Shown: positions 8,367 to 17,369 of the stretch, piece after piece
How positions within the stretch are numbered: the first letter of the stretch is position 1
How the letters are laid out: every line of letters begins with the position of its first letter
From: Chloroflexota bacterium
Lineage (GTDB): Bacteria > Chloroflexota > UBA6077 > FW602-bin22
Reading direction: 5' to 3'
Length of the DNA: 64,000 nucleotides
NCBI GenBank assembly: GCA_004297775.1
Contig: SCUE01000030.1
Coordinates: 62,001 to 126,000 of the forward strand
Position numbers and translations under genes: made by a program
Notes under the pieces: generated by a model
What the model was told of the DNA's origin: nothing
The model's database searches: none
The model's input: only the letters and a program-made list of their open reading frames with translations

Positions 8367-10301
8367 ATGAGCCCCGGCGATGGAAGCACGACAATATTCA
8401 CAGTGAATTATCGGGATGAAGCGCCGCCTGACGCGCGTGAGCCCCGGCTCCGGGCTCTCTTCGAGCACGCGCTCGACGCGATCCTGCTGACCTCACCTGA
8501 CGGGCGCATACACGCCGCGAACCCCGCGGCATGCCGCCTCTACGGCCTGACCGAGGCGGAGATCGTCGCGGCCGGCCGGACCGGCGTCCTGGATGTCGAC
8601 GACCCCCGGCTGCCCAACTTCCTGGAAGAGCGGCGCCGTACCGGCGCGGTGCGCGGCGAACTCCGCTCCAAGCGCGGCGACGGCAGCGTATTTCCATCCG
8701 AGGTCGCGTCGGCGATGTTCCGCGGCGTGGACGGCGCCGAGTACACCACTCTGATCGTCCGCGACCTCACCGAGCGGAATCGGATCGAGGCCGAGCGCGA
8801 GGATCTGGCGCGGGCCAAGGATGAGATGGTCGCGATTGTCAGCCACGAACTCCGCACACCCTTGGCCAGTCTGCTCGGATTCGCCGAGTTGCTGCTGACG
8901 CGGGACTACCCGGAGGAGGAGCGTCGCGAGTTCCTCGGGATCATGTTGCACGAAACCCAGCGGCTGACCGCGCTCATCAACGACTTTCTCGACGTTCAGC
9001 GGCTGGACAGCGGACGTCATCAGTTGTCGCCGGAGCCAACGTCCGTCCGAGCGCTCGTCGAACGGGCGCTCGCCGCGGCCGGCGATGACCCTGCCCATGC
9101 ATCAGTCGTGGATCTGCCCAACGATCTGCCGCTGGTGCTGGCCGATCCCGATCGGATCCACCAGGTTCTGATGAACCTCGTCTCCAACTCCCGCAAGTAC
9201 TCGCCGGGCGGTGGGCCAGTGGCGATCACGGCGCGATGGGCCGGCGCCGCGGTCGAGCTGTCGGTGACCGACCAGGGGTTGGGCATCCCGCCCGAAGTCC
9301 TGCCGAAGCTCTTCGAAAAGTTCTACCGGGTTAGTTCGAGCGACCGCCGGGACATCGCCGGGACGGGCCTCGGCTTGGCGATCGTGAAAGGGCTGGTCGA
9401 GGCTCACGGCGGGCGAGTACGCGCGGCTTCGGAGGGGCCCGGGCGGGGCAGCACCTTCGCCTTCACGCTGCCGGTCGCCGACGGACCCGCCCCCCGGACC
9501 GGCGTGCTGACCTCGGCCGAACCGATGCCTGCCGCAGTCGGCGACGTGCTGATTGTCGAAGATAACCCAGCGTACGCGTCCTGGATGACGCACACTCTCG
9601 CTCTGCACGGCAACTCGACACGGACGGCGTCGAGTGCGGAGGAGGCGCTTCAAGCAGTCGCCGCCGCGCGCCCCGGCGTGCTGCTGCTCGACCTGCGTCT
9701 CGGCGGTACGATGGACGGCTGGGACCTTCTCGCGATCTTGCGCGGACGCCCGGAAACCCACGACCTGCCGGTAGTGATTATCTCGGCCTTCGAGGAGAAG
9801 GCGCGTGGCCAGGCGCTGGACCTGCTGGAGTACCTCGTGAAACCGGTCGCCATGGACCGGTTGGTTGCCGTCATCGAGCGCGCGAGAGTGGACCGGGGTC
9901 GCTCCGTGCTCATGGTGGACGATGAGCCATCGATCCGGAGGATGGTTGAGCAGGCGCTGGCCCTCGAGGGCATCCCGTGCGTGGGTGTCCAGAGCGGCGA
10001 GGAGGCACTGTCGGCGCTCGAAGCGGAACCTGATCGCTATGCCCTGGTCGTACTCGACCTGGGGCTGCCCGGGATCGACGGTTTGGCCGTACTGGATTGG
10101 ATCCGGAGCCACTCGATTCTGCGCGATCTGCCGGTCGTAATCTTCACGGCGCGCCACCTGAGCGACGAGGAGAAGCAGTCCTTGAGCCAGCGGGCCGAAC
10201 AAATCGTAGCCAAGGGTAAGGGCGTGCCCATTCAAACGGTCGTGGCACGCTATCTCGGTCAGGGATCGCGCGCCGACGCGGCCGGACAGAGTGGACGGTG
10301 A
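8367..10301 (+). CDS. Hybrid sensor histidine kinase with PAS and two receiver domains
   Basis: About 644 residues from the ATG at 8367 (MSPGDGSTTIF); the frame continues upstream but reads like shadow sequence. Domain order: PAS (about 20-135, ALDAILLTSPDGRIHAANPA), HisKA with the phospho-accepting His in IVSHELRTPLASLLGF, HATPase with N box NLVSNSRKYSPGGG and G boxes DQGLGIPPEV and GTGLGLAIVKG. Then come a first receiver (VLIVEDN, LLLDLRL, YLVKP) and a second receiver (VLMVDDE, VVLDLGLPG, VIFTARH). No membrane segment is visible, so it is probably cytoplasmic. Two tandem C-terminal receivers suggest a phosphorelay; no output-domain partner lies next to it. Confidence 0.9.
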   Translation: MSPGDGSTTIFTVNYRDEAPPDAREPRLRALFEHALDAILLTSPDGRIHAANPAACRLYGLTEAEIVAAGRTGVLDVDDPRLPNFLEERRRTGAVRGELRSKRGDGSVFPSEVASAMFRGVDGAEYTTLIVRDLTERNRIEAEREDLARAKDEMVAIVSHELRTPLASLLGFAELLLTRDYPEEERREFLGIMLHETQRLTALINDFLDVQRLDSGRHQLSPEPTSVRALVERALAAAGDDPAHASVVDLPNDLPLVLADPDRIHQVLMNLVSNSRKYSPGGGPVAITARWAGAAVELSVTDQGLGIPPEVLPKLFEKFYRVSSSDRRDIAGTGLGLAIVKGLVEAHGGRVRAASEGPGRGSTFAFTLPVADGPAPRTGVLTSAEPMPAAVGDVLIVEDNPAYASWMTHTLALHGNSTRTASSAEEALQAVAAARPGVLLLDLRLGGTMDGWDLLAILRGRPETHDLPVVIISAFEEKARGQALDLLEYLVKPVAMDRLVAVIERARVDRGRSVLMVDDEPSIRRMVEQALALEGIPCVGVQSGEEALSALEAEPDRYALVVLDLGLPGIDGLAVLDWIRSHSILRDLPVVIFTARHLSDEEKQSLSQRAEQIVAKGKGVPIQTVVARYLGQGSRADAAGQSGR

Positions 10302-10420
10302 AGAAGATAATCCCAATCGGCGCGCCCGGAGCGCAAGCCGCGCTGATGCCGAACTTCGTGGAGTACGAGACGAAGACGACGCGTAAGATCCCTGTGGTGA
10401 CGCTGGAGCGACAGCGTTAG
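10298..10420 (+). pseudogene. Remnant of a deazaflavin-dependent nitroreductase-type protein (C-terminal end)
   Basis: A 40-codon frame from a GTG overlapping the kinase stop ends in NFVEYETKTTRKIPVVTLER, which resembles the C-terminal tail of F420-dependent nitroreductase-family (DUF385-type) proteins, where a YQAKTxRxIPVVxL-like end is common. The catalytic body is absent, so it is either a decayed gene end or a tiny unrelated ORF. The homology is recalled from memory. Confidence 0.42.
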
Positions 10421-10450
10421 GACAGGTCAGGCTGGCCTACGACGGGAGTC

Positions 10451-11623
10451 CTACGCCAGTTCCGCCGCGATCGCTTCGTGCGCATCGAGCAGTTTGCCAG
10501 CCGTGATCGCGCGCTCGAGCGCATCGGCGGTCATCGCGTCACGGAGACGGCGAGACGCGATCGCGGCCCGATAGCGCTGGGTTGGGTAGATCGCCGCCGG
10601 GTTCGGTTCGGCGATCGCGGCGCCGATCAGGGTCGCGGCGATTTCCAGGCGTCCGAGCGCCTCGGCGCGATCAGCGAGAGTGATCAGAAGGTGGCCGGTC
10701 TGGCGCAGACTGCCGGAGGCCAGCGTCCCCTCGATCGCCTCCTCGATCAGGTCACGACCGGCGTCGAGATCGCCGCGTGCGACGAGGGCATCGGCGGCCT
10801 GGCGCTGCCAGAGTGCCCGCACCAGCGGCGGCGCGCCGCGTTTGATGCCAACCCGAAGCGTTTCAACTGGGTCGATCTCGACGGAATGAAACGACAGGCA
10901 GCCGTCCTCAACGATCGCGTACCCGGCCGTGCTGGGTCGCCAGTCCGGCACGCCGATCGGACCGGGATTGACGATCTGCCGCTCGTCGAGCGCGTAGGGC
11001 CGATCCTCGTCGGGCACGATACGCGCGATCGAATCGACGTTGACCGGGCCGGCAGATGTGGACTGTTGGTCGCCGGACGCGTTGTCATTCGGCGCGTCGT
11101 CGGTGGTGTCGCCGATCTCAGCCGTGAGACGCGTCGGCAGGTGATAGTGGCCAACGAGTGTCAGTTCAGCTGTCGCGGCGGCACGATCACTGACGGTCGG
11201 AAGGTGGCCGTGGCGCGGGTGGTTCTTGGCGGATTGAGACTCTGACGCAGCCGGGTGGAGATCGCGTGCCGTGGCGATATCGTGGATGAGTCGCGCGTCG
11301 CCGATCATCAATCGCTCCGGTGCCGCGCGCAGGTAGGCAAGGCTCTCCGCGCTGAGTCGGTCGCGCGTCCAACGGTGCGACTCTGCCAACAGCGCGATTC
11401 GCTCGAATTCCGGACCCGGTCGATCCAGCACCGCCAGGTCGTGATTCCCCAGCACGAGATGTACGCGGATCTCGCGGAGTCGCTGAACGCATTCCTCGGA
11501 CCAGGCGCCGAGATCGACGACATCACCGAGGCACCAGATCTCGTCGATGCGACCGGTCGCCGCCAGAACCGCGTCGAGCGCGTGGATGTTGCCGTGAATG
11601 TCGCTGATGATCAGACGCCTCAT
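10451..11623 (-). CDS. Metallophosphoesterase with C-terminal helical extension
   Basis: This 390-residue protein has calcineurin-like phosphoesterase motifs: SDIHGNIHAL at the N-terminus (D-x-H), WCLGDVVDLG (GD), VLGNHD (GNHD) and VGHYHLPT (GHxH). Together they bind two metals and hydrolyse phosphoester bonds. Between GNHD and GHYH the usual short loop is long and low in complexity. A second polar insert (about 170-195) is rich in Asp, Asn, Thr and Ser. The last ~125 residues form helical pairs that look TPR-like, unusual for this single-domain family. It is divergent from the Gfo/Idh/MocA gene. The substrate is unknown. Confidence 0.85.
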   Translation of the reverse strand: MRRLIISDIHGNIHALDAVLAATGRIDEIWCLGDVVDLGAWSEECVQRLREIRVHLVLGNHDLAVLDRPGPEFERIALLAESHRWTRDRLSAESLAYLRAAPERLMIGDARLIHDIATARDLHPAASESQSAKNHPRHGHLPTVSDRAAATAELTLVGHYHLPTRLTAEIGDTTDDAPNDNASGDQQSTSAGPVNVDSIARIVPDEDRPYALDERQIVNPGPIGVPDWRPSTAGYAIVEDGCLSFHSVEIDPVETLRVGIKRGAPPLVRALWQRQAADALVARGDLDAGRDLIEEAIEGTLASGSLRQTGHLLITLADRAEALGRLEIAATLIGAAIAEPNPAAIYPTQRYRAAIASRRLRDAMTADALERAITAGKLLDAHEAIAAELA

Positions 11624-11874
11624 CCCGGGCGGAGGATAGAGCGTCGGTCAGGGGCCGTCGGCCAATTGCCTGGCGCGCACCCGCGGGACGGCCGGTCTGG
11701 TCGCCCAAGCCGGGATGGTAGGCCGAGGCATCGCCGCGCGACGTCGTCGGCGCAATCTCCCCAGGCTACCGACTCCCGCTCCCGTGTGCGCCGCCGACCT
11801 GGCCACCCGATACCTGCCCCGCACCGCCCGCGAATCGGGTACTGTCCCGATAGCCCCAAAGGAGTTCCTCACCG

Positions 11875-12990
11875 ATGCCAAACAGCACAAAGATTCGCGT
11901 CGGGCTCGTCGGTCTATCGAGCGATCACATCTGGGCGATGGGCGACGGCCTGGCCGCGCAGCCGGAAGTCGAGATCGTCACCGCGGCCGAGTCGTACGAG
12001 GAGCTGTGCGAGCAGGTCACGGCGCGCTGGAATCTGACCTCGACCTACCCCGACGCCACGTCGATGTTCGCCGCCGAGCAGGTCGACGCGATCCTCATCT
12101 GCGGCGACAACGCCTCCAAGGCCGACATCGTCGAGGCCGCGGCCGCTCGGAAGATTCACGTCTACTCGGACAAGCCGATGGCCGCGACGCTCGCGCAGGC
12201 CAATCGCATCGTCAAGGCCGTCGAGTCCTCCGGCATCACGTACATGTGTGCCTATCACTCCGCCTACAACCCGACCTTCGATCAGGTCAAGGCGCTGATC
12301 GACGCTGGCGCAATCGGCAAGGTGTACCTCGCCCGCGGCGTCACCGGGCACGGCGGACCGAAGGAGTTCGGCTGCTCCGACTACTTCTGCGAGTGGCTGT
12401 TCGACAAGAAGCGCAACGGTGGCGGCACTTTCATCGATGAGGCGTGCTACCTGCTGAACAATTTCGTTCACTACTTCGGCGAGATCGCCGAGATCAGCGC
12501 CTTCACATCCCAGATGGGGCATCGTGACTACCTGCCGCCGGATGTCGAGGACAACTCAGTCGCGATCCTGCGCTTCAAGAACGGCGCGCTCGGAATGATC
12601 GACTCGAAATGGGGTCAGGTCGGACCCGCGCCGCTGCGCAGCTCCTTCCACGGCTCCGCCGGCACGATTACCTCCGGCGCGAATGGCACCGAACTCTTCA
12701 GCACCGCGAGTCCGACCGTGCCGTCGACTTGGGCGCCGATCGACATGACCGCCCGCGTCGGCCACGGACGCATGCCCGAGGGGCTCAAGGGCTGGTGCGC
12801 GCCGGATGTCCCGCGTTCGCAGACCGGTTCGAACGGACCCGAGCAGCGGCACTTCGTCAATTGCGTCTTGGCCGGCAAACCAGTGACCGGCGCAGCGAGC
12901 CCCGGCACGGCCCGCTCCGTCCAGGAAGCGATCGAGGCAGTCTATCGCGCGGCTGAATCGAGCCAGGTCGTTCACCTGCCGATCGGCTGA
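11875..12990 (+). CDS. Gfo/Idh/MocA family NAD(P)-dependent oxidoreductase
   Basis: 371 residues with an N-terminal Rossmann fold (RVGLVGLSSDHIWAMGDGLA, a variant of the GxGxxG pattern) and the family signature VYSDKPMAATLAQANRIV, whose Lys is the substrate/cofactor-binding EKP-type residue. The second domain contains GGGTFIDEACYLLNNF, where the usual metal- or substrate-binding His is replaced by Tyr/Leu-rich sequence. It has an AGGAG ribosome site. Its stop overlaps the ATG of the hydrolase gene, and it lies convergent with the sugar transporter, so oxidation of an imported sugar or inositol derivative is plausible. Confidence 0.85.
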   Translation: MPNSTKIRVGLVGLSSDHIWAMGDGLAAQPEVEIVTAAESYEELCEQVTARWNLTSTYPDATSMFAAEQVDAILICGDNASKADIVEAAAARKIHVYSDKPMAATLAQANRIVKAVESSGITYMCAYHSAYNPTFDQVKALIDAGAIGKVYLARGVTGHGGPKEFGCSDYFCEWLFDKKRNGGGTFIDEACYLLNNFVHYFGEIAEISAFTSQMGHRDYLPPDVEDNSVAILRFKNGALGMIDSKWGQVGPAPLRSSFHGSAGTITSGANGTELFSTASPTVPSTWAPIDMTARVGHGRMPEGLKGWCAPDVPRSQTGSNGPEQRHFVNCVLAGKPVTGAASPGTARSVQEAIEAVYRAAESSQVVHLPIG

Positions 12991-13808
12991 TGGAACGACG
13001 GACCTACGACCTGATCGCGGCGTCGCCGGCCGGTCCGCGCGAACCGATTCCCGTGCTTCTGTACCACCGCGCCGATCTGCCCGGTCCCAAACCGAGCATC
13101 ATCTACTACCACGGCGTTTCGCAGAACAAAGAGGCCTACGTCGACACGCATCCGCTGGCGCGACGGCTGGCCGACGCTGGCTACGCGATCGCGATTCCGG
13201 ATGCGCCCGGACACGGCGCGCGCCCGGCCGGCGCAACGCTGATCGATCGGTTGCGGCAGAGCCTCGCCCGCGAGTTCTGCGCCGACATCGCCATCGCGGG
13301 CGACGAGTCGGACGCGCTGTTCGACTGGCTGGTCTCGCAGCCGGAGGTCGATGGCGGGCGGCTCGGCGTCGTTGGCATCTCGATGGGCGGCTTCACGACC
13401 GCGGTCGTCGCGGCGCGGCAGCGTCAGCGCCTACGCGCGGCCGTCTCGATCGCTGGATCGGGCGACCTCGCCACCTGTATGGCTGAGACAGACTCGATCG
13501 GCCCCGGCAAATGGGGCCCGCTCGACCGCGCGATCGACGAGGAGACGGCGCACGCCATCGCGCGGATCGATCCCATGTCTCACGCGGATCTGTACGCGCC
13601 GCTGCCGTTTCTGCTGCTTCACGGCGAGCGCGATACCTGGAATCCGGCGATTACCAGCCAGCGCACCTACGCCGCGATCGAGCCGAGTTACCGCGACACA
13701 ATGTCGGAGAATCTGAGGCTGGTAATCGTGCCGGGTGCCCCGCACTGGCCGCCGGGTCCGGCGTTCGTCGCCGAGACGATCGCCTGGTTCGATCGCCACG
13801 TGAAATAG
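12990..13808 (+). CDS. Alpha/beta hydrolase (prolyl oligopeptidase/dienelactone hydrolase type)
   Basis: 272 residues with the nucleophile elbow GVVGISMGGF (Ser near residue 130), the acid in LLLHGERDTWNP and the His in VPGAPHWPPGP, giving a full catalytic triad. The oxyanion region is YYHGVSQNKEAY. The family hydrolyses esters or short peptides; the substrate is not readable. The ATG overlaps the preceding stop by one base, so it is co-translated with the Gfo/Idh/MocA gene. No signal peptide is visible. Confidence 0.83.
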   Translation: MERRTYDLIAASPAGPREPIPVLLYHRADLPGPKPSIIYYHGVSQNKEAYVDTHPLARRLADAGYAIAIPDAPGHGARPAGATLIDRLRQSLAREFCADIAIAGDESDALFDWLVSQPEVDGGRLGVVGISMGGFTTAVVAARQRQRLRAAVSIAGSGDLATCMAETDSIGPGKWGPLDRAIDEETAHAIARIDPMSHADLYAPLPFLLLHGERDTWNPAITSQRTYAAIEPSYRDTMSENLRLVIVPGAPHWPPGPAFVAETIAWFDRHVK

Positions 13809-13818
13809 AGTCGCGGCT

Positions 13819-13843
13819 GCTGCCGGCCGAGATGACCGGCAGC
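13819..13843. terminator. Stem-loop between convergent genes
   Basis: Arms GCTGCCGG and CCGGCAGC form an 8-bp GC-rich stem with a 9-base loop, placed between the convergent hydrolase and sugar-binding-protein stops. There is no clear T run, so termination in either direction is only likely. Confidence 0.4.
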
Positions 13844-13856
13844 GGCCACGAGCTAC

Positions 13857-15377
13857 TTACGAGTTCTTCTCCTTCAGCAGCCTATCCGACTGCTCTTTCG
13901 CTTTCTTGGCGGCGTCCTTGCCGGTGGATTTCCCGGCCAAGACCGCCACGACGATGTCGTCCATGGCCGGCCGAATGTCCTGATAGCCAATGAGATTCGG
14001 CTCCGGTCGCGCAAACGCCATGTTGTCGAGCGCGACCCTGTTGATCTCGGGCGTCTTGGTGAGATAGGTCTTGTACGGATCGACGTTCGCGCCGGACTTG
14101 CGCACCGGCGTGTAGCCGCCAACCGCGCCCCAGTCGGACGTGACCGCCGTGCTGATGAAGTATTTCATGAACATCCAGGACGCGAGTTGTTTCTCCGGCG
14201 TCGACTTGAACATCGCGATGTTCGCGCCGAAGAGGACGGTCGACTTCTCCTTGTTCTCCTTGCCCTGTGGGATCAGCGCCATGCCCCACTTGAACTTGTC
14301 CTTGATGAGCGGGTCGAGGAACGGCCGCGTCGTGCTCGAACGGATCATGAACGCGACCTTCTCGTTGGCGAGGTCGTTCTGATCGTCGAATGAACCGGGT
14401 TTGATCTGGTAGGCCAGATCTTCCTTGATCAATCGTTCGTAGAACTCAAACGTCTCGACCGCCGCCGGCTGGTCGTAGTACGTCGCCAGCGTCTGCGCGT
14501 TAACGACCTGACCGCCGCGCGAGAAGATCATACCGTGCACGGTCGAGGCGTCGACCGAGATGGCGTAGCACTGCTTCTGGAGCTTCGCTTTGATCGCCTT
14601 GCAGGCGGCGTAGAAATCGTCCCACGTCTCCGGCGGACCGTTGACGCCGACCTGTTTCAGCATGTCCGCGTTGTAGTAGAGGTTCAGATTGCTGGTCGTG
14701 AACGGGAACGACAGCATTTTGTTGCCGAACTGGGCGAACCGATTGCGCGAGAGTGCGAACGGGTAGATGTCGTCCAGGTCCTCTTTCGAGAGCCCGTACA
14801 GCGAGCTCGCCACATAGTCGTCGAGTGGCACGACCGCGTTCGCCTTCATGTAGTCGGCGATCATGCTCTCGTAGGCCACCGCAAGCTGTGGCAGGCCGCC
14901 GCCCTGAATCGCCGCCATCGCCTTCTGGTACGTCTGGGTGTAGTTGCCGGCGAACTCCGGCTTGACCTTGATGTTCGGGTTCTTCGTGTTGAAGTCGTTG
15001 ACGATGCGGTTGAGCGCTTCCGCCAGCGGCCCCGTCTGGGTGTGCCAGAAGACGATCTCGACCGGCGCACCGATCTTGACCTGATCGATCGCCGAACCGG
15101 CGCCGCCGGCCGGCGCGGCTGGTTTCACCTCGGCCGGCTTGGCGATCGCCGCCGGCTTCGGCGCCTCGGTCGGCTTGGGTGCCTCGGCGGGCTTCGGCGC
15201 TTCAGTCGGCTTGGGCGCTTCGGCTGGTTTGGCCGCGGGCGCGGCAGGCGCGGCGGCGGCCGGCTTCGATTCGGCCGGCTTCGGCGCGGCGGTCGGCGTT
15301 GCCGCTGGCGCACACGCCGAAAGCAGCAATCCCACGCCGGTTAGTAGTGACAGCGCGCTTCGCAAGGGTCGGTTCAC
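13857..15377 (-). CDS. Extracellular sugar-binding lipoprotein of an ABC importer
   Basis: 506 residues. A lipoprotein signal ends in LLLSACAPAA, followed by a ~75-residue linker of Ala/Pro/Lys repeats (AEAPKPTEAPKP units) typical of Chloroflexota lipoproteins. The mature part is a family 1 solute-binding protein: VEIVFWHTQTGPLAEALNRI, NDFNTKNPNIKVKPEFAG, then YNADMLKQVGVNGPPETWDD and a C-terminal lobe with KQLASWMFMKYF. It captures an oligo- or monosaccharide at the cell surface. It is the last gene of a permease-permease-binding protein operon, which is not the usual order. Confidence 0.9.
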   Translation of the reverse strand: MNRPLRSALSLLTGVGLLLSACAPAATPTAAPKPAESKPAAAAPAAPAAKPAEAPKPTEAPKPAEAPKPTEAPKPAAIAKPAEVKPAAPAGGAGSAIDQVKIGAPVEIVFWHTQTGPLAEALNRIVNDFNTKNPNIKVKPEFAGNYTQTYQKAMAAIQGGGLPQLAVAYESMIADYMKANAVVPLDDYVASSLYGLSKEDLDDIYPFALSRNRFAQFGNKMLSFPFTTSNLNLYYNADMLKQVGVNGPPETWDDFYAACKAIKAKLQKQCYAISVDASTVHGMIFSRGGQVVNAQTLATYYDQPAAVETFEFYERLIKEDLAYQIKPGSFDDQNDLANEKVAFMIRSSTTRPFLDPLIKDKFKWGMALIPQGKENKEKSTVLFGANIAMFKSTPEKQLASWMFMKYFISTAVTSDWGAVGGYTPVRKSGANVDPYKTYLTKTPEINRVALDNMAFARPEPNLIGYQDIRPAMDDIVVAVLAGKSTGKDAAKKAKEQSDRLLKEKNS

Positions 15378-15399
15378 AAGTTCTCCTCCTCGGTGGTTC

Positions 15400-16269
15400 C
15401 TAGCCTTTGATGCCCGATGACGCGATCCCCTCGGTGAACTGCCGCTGGGCGACGAAGTACAGCAGCACCACCGGAAGAATCGCGAATGTGGCCGCGGCCA
15501 TGAGCAGGTGATACTGCGTCCCCTGCTCGGTGGAAAACGTCGCCAGACCGACCTGGATCGGTCGAATGTCCGGCGACGATGTGATGATGAGTGGCCAGAG
15601 CAGCGAGTTCCACGCGCCGAGAAACCCGAACAAGCCCGCCGTCACGAGCGCGGGCCGTGCCAGCGGCAACGCGATCGACCAGTAGAACTGGCTGAGCCCC
15701 GCGCCGTCGAGCTGGGCCGCTTCGTAGAAGTCGCGCGGAATCGATAGGAAGAATTGTCGCAGCAGGAACACCGCGAAAGGACTGGCAGCCCACGGCAGAA
15801 TTTGCGCCCAGTACGTATCGTACAGGCCGCTCCCGCCCTCGCCAAAGATGTCGTTCCCGCCCAGGAGCGGTAGGCGACGGATGATGATGAAGTCGGGAAT
15901 CAACTGGACCTCGAACGGCACCATAAGCGTCGCGATCAGCATCAGGAACAGAATCCCGCGACCGGGGAAGCGTACGCGCGCGAAGGCGAAGCCGGCCATC
16001 GATGAGAAGAGCATCGAGAGCCCGGTCGTGGTGACGGCCAGGAACACCGTGTTCGCGAAGTACCGTGGGAACGGCGCGGCGGTCCAGGCAGTGACGTAGT
16101 TCTCCCAACGCGGCGAGGCGGGAACGAGCGCCGGCGGAAACGCGATCGCCTCAGCCAGCGTTTTCAGCGAGGTCGACGCCATCCAGTAGAACGGAAAGAG
16201 CATTACAAGCGCGCCGATCACCAGGAACAGGTGGCGCGTCGCGCGCGCGGCCAGCGGACCGCTAACCAT
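15400..16269 (-). CDS. Carbohydrate ABC transporter permease (MalG-like)
   Basis: 289 residues, six predicted membrane helices starting with LFLVIGALVMLFPFYWMAST. The cytoplasmic EAA loop reads EAAQLDGAGLSQFYWSIALP, which docks the ATPase. It overlaps the upstream permease by 8 bases and precedes the binding-protein gene by 22 bases. No ATP-binding subunit lies next to it, so a shared MsmK/UgpC-type ATPase elsewhere must power the system. Confidence 0.92.
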   Translation of the reverse strand: MVSGPLAARATRHLFLVIGALVMLFPFYWMASTSLKTLAEAIAFPPALVPASPRWENYVTAWTAAPFPRYFANTVFLAVTTTGLSMLFSSMAGFAFARVRFPGRGILFLMLIATLMVPFEVQLIPDFIIIRRLPLLGGNDIFGEGGSGLYDTYWAQILPWAASPFAVFLLRQFFLSIPRDFYEAAQLDGAGLSQFYWSIALPLARPALVTAGLFGFLGAWNSLLWPLIITSSPDIRPIQVGLATFSTEQGTQYHLLMAAATFAILPVVLLYFVAQRQFTEGIASSGIKG

Positions 16270-17263
16270 AGTGGACCCGCCGCTCGCCGAATCGAAGTTG
16301 AATCACCGTGATGCTGAGAATGAGCGCGAAGAGCAACATCGCCAGCGCCGTCGCGTATCCCACGCGTTCGGTGCGTTGGTAGAAGTTCTGGAAGATCAGC
16401 ATCACGACGTTGCGCGTCGTGTTGAGCGGTCCGCCGTTCGTTAGGATATAGATCTGATTGAACACCTGGAACGATCGGATCGTCAGGATGACGATCAGGA
16501 AGAGCAGCGTCGGCGAGAGCAGCGGCAGCGTCACGTGGCGAATCACCTGGAGTTGTCCGGCACCGTCGAGCCGAGCCGCTTCCTCCAGTTCGCGCGGAAT
16601 GTTCGTCAACCCAGCCAGGAAGATCACGACGTCGAAACCGATTCCGTGCCAGATCGCGAAGACGATCACCGTCGTCAGCGCCAGACTCGGCCCGTAGAGG
16701 AGCTCCGGCCAGCCCGGATCGCCGCCCAGCGCCCGGAGGATCAATTGCAGCGTCGGCGTGGGTTCGAGGAGCCACTTCTGTGGCCGCAGGCCGATCTGGC
16801 CGAAGATCCAGTTCGCCACGCCGTACTGCGCGTGGAAGATCCAGCCGAACACCATCGCCGCCGCGACGGTCGAGGTGACATACGGCAGGAAGAAGATCAC
16901 GCGGTAGCCGTCGCGGAACCGCACCTTCTGGAACAGCGCGTAGGCGACGATGAATCCCAGGATGAGCGCGACGGGAATCGTGCCGATGACGTAGTAGAGC
17001 GTGACGACCAGCGCGTTCCAGACTTCCTCGTCGGCGAGCGCGCGCTGGTAGTTGTCCAGTCCGACGAATCGGCCCTGGCGCAGTCCCCACCGGAACAGCG
17101 AGATGTAGGTTGCGTAGAGAACGGGCAGAAAATGGAAGACGCCGATGACGAGGACCGCCGGCGCGATCCAGGCGAAGCCAAAGACCGCCTCGCGCGCGGC
17201 CCGGAGCCGACGACGGGAAACGGTCCCCGCCCCCGACGCGTGGGCAGTCTCGACGGAGCCCAT
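16262..17263 (-). CDS. Sugar ABC transporter permease (MalF-like)
   Basis: 333 residues with six or more membrane helices (FAWIAPAVLVIGVFHFLPVL first) and the EAA loop EAARLDGAGQLQVIRHVTLP. It forms the transmembrane heterodimer with the MalG-like protein. First gene of the operon; ATG start at 17263. About 65 bases upstream lies a 12-bp hairpin that separates it from the next gene on the same strand. Confidence 0.92.
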   Translation of the reverse strand: MGSVETAHASGAGTVSRRRLRAAREAVFGFAWIAPAVLVIGVFHFLPVLYATYISLFRWGLRQGRFVGLDNYQRALADEEVWNALVVTLYYVIGTIPVALILGFIVAYALFQKVRFRDGYRVIFFLPYVTSTVAAAMVFGWIFHAQYGVANWIFGQIGLRPQKWLLEPTPTLQLILRALGGDPGWPELLYGPSLALTTVIVFAIWHGIGFDVVIFLAGLTNIPRELEEAARLDGAGQLQVIRHVTLPLLSPTLLFLIVILTIRSFQVFNQIYILTNGGPLNTTRNVVMLIFQNFYQRTERVGYATALAMLLFALILSITVIQLRFGERRVHYG

Positions 17264-17329
17264 CTGTTAGCCGGCTCTTTGTATCACGCGAGGCTCGGTC
17301 ACGCGTTTACGCGCGTTCACGTGGCGCAT

Positions 17330-17362
17330 CTTGGGCGCCTCGGGTGCGTCGAGGCGCCCAAG
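17330..17362. terminator. Perfect 12-bp hairpin upstream of the sugar ABC operon
   Basis: Arms CTTGGGCGCCTC (17330-17341) and GAGGCGCCCAAG (17351-17362) with a 9-base loop. It lies 7 bases beyond the stop of the minus-strand gene at 17370-17648, so it probably ends that transcript before the sugar operon. There is no T tract. Confidence 0.5.
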
Positions 17363-17369
17363 CATCGAT

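Noticed and set aside
9102..10316. 404-residue minus-strand frame
   Set aside because: Covers the kinase/receiver domains in antisense; no family features.
15130..15260. Tandem repeat near 15.2 kb as a possible CRISPR or minisatellite
   Set aside because: It encodes the Ala/Pro/Lys linker of a lipoprotein and has no spacers.
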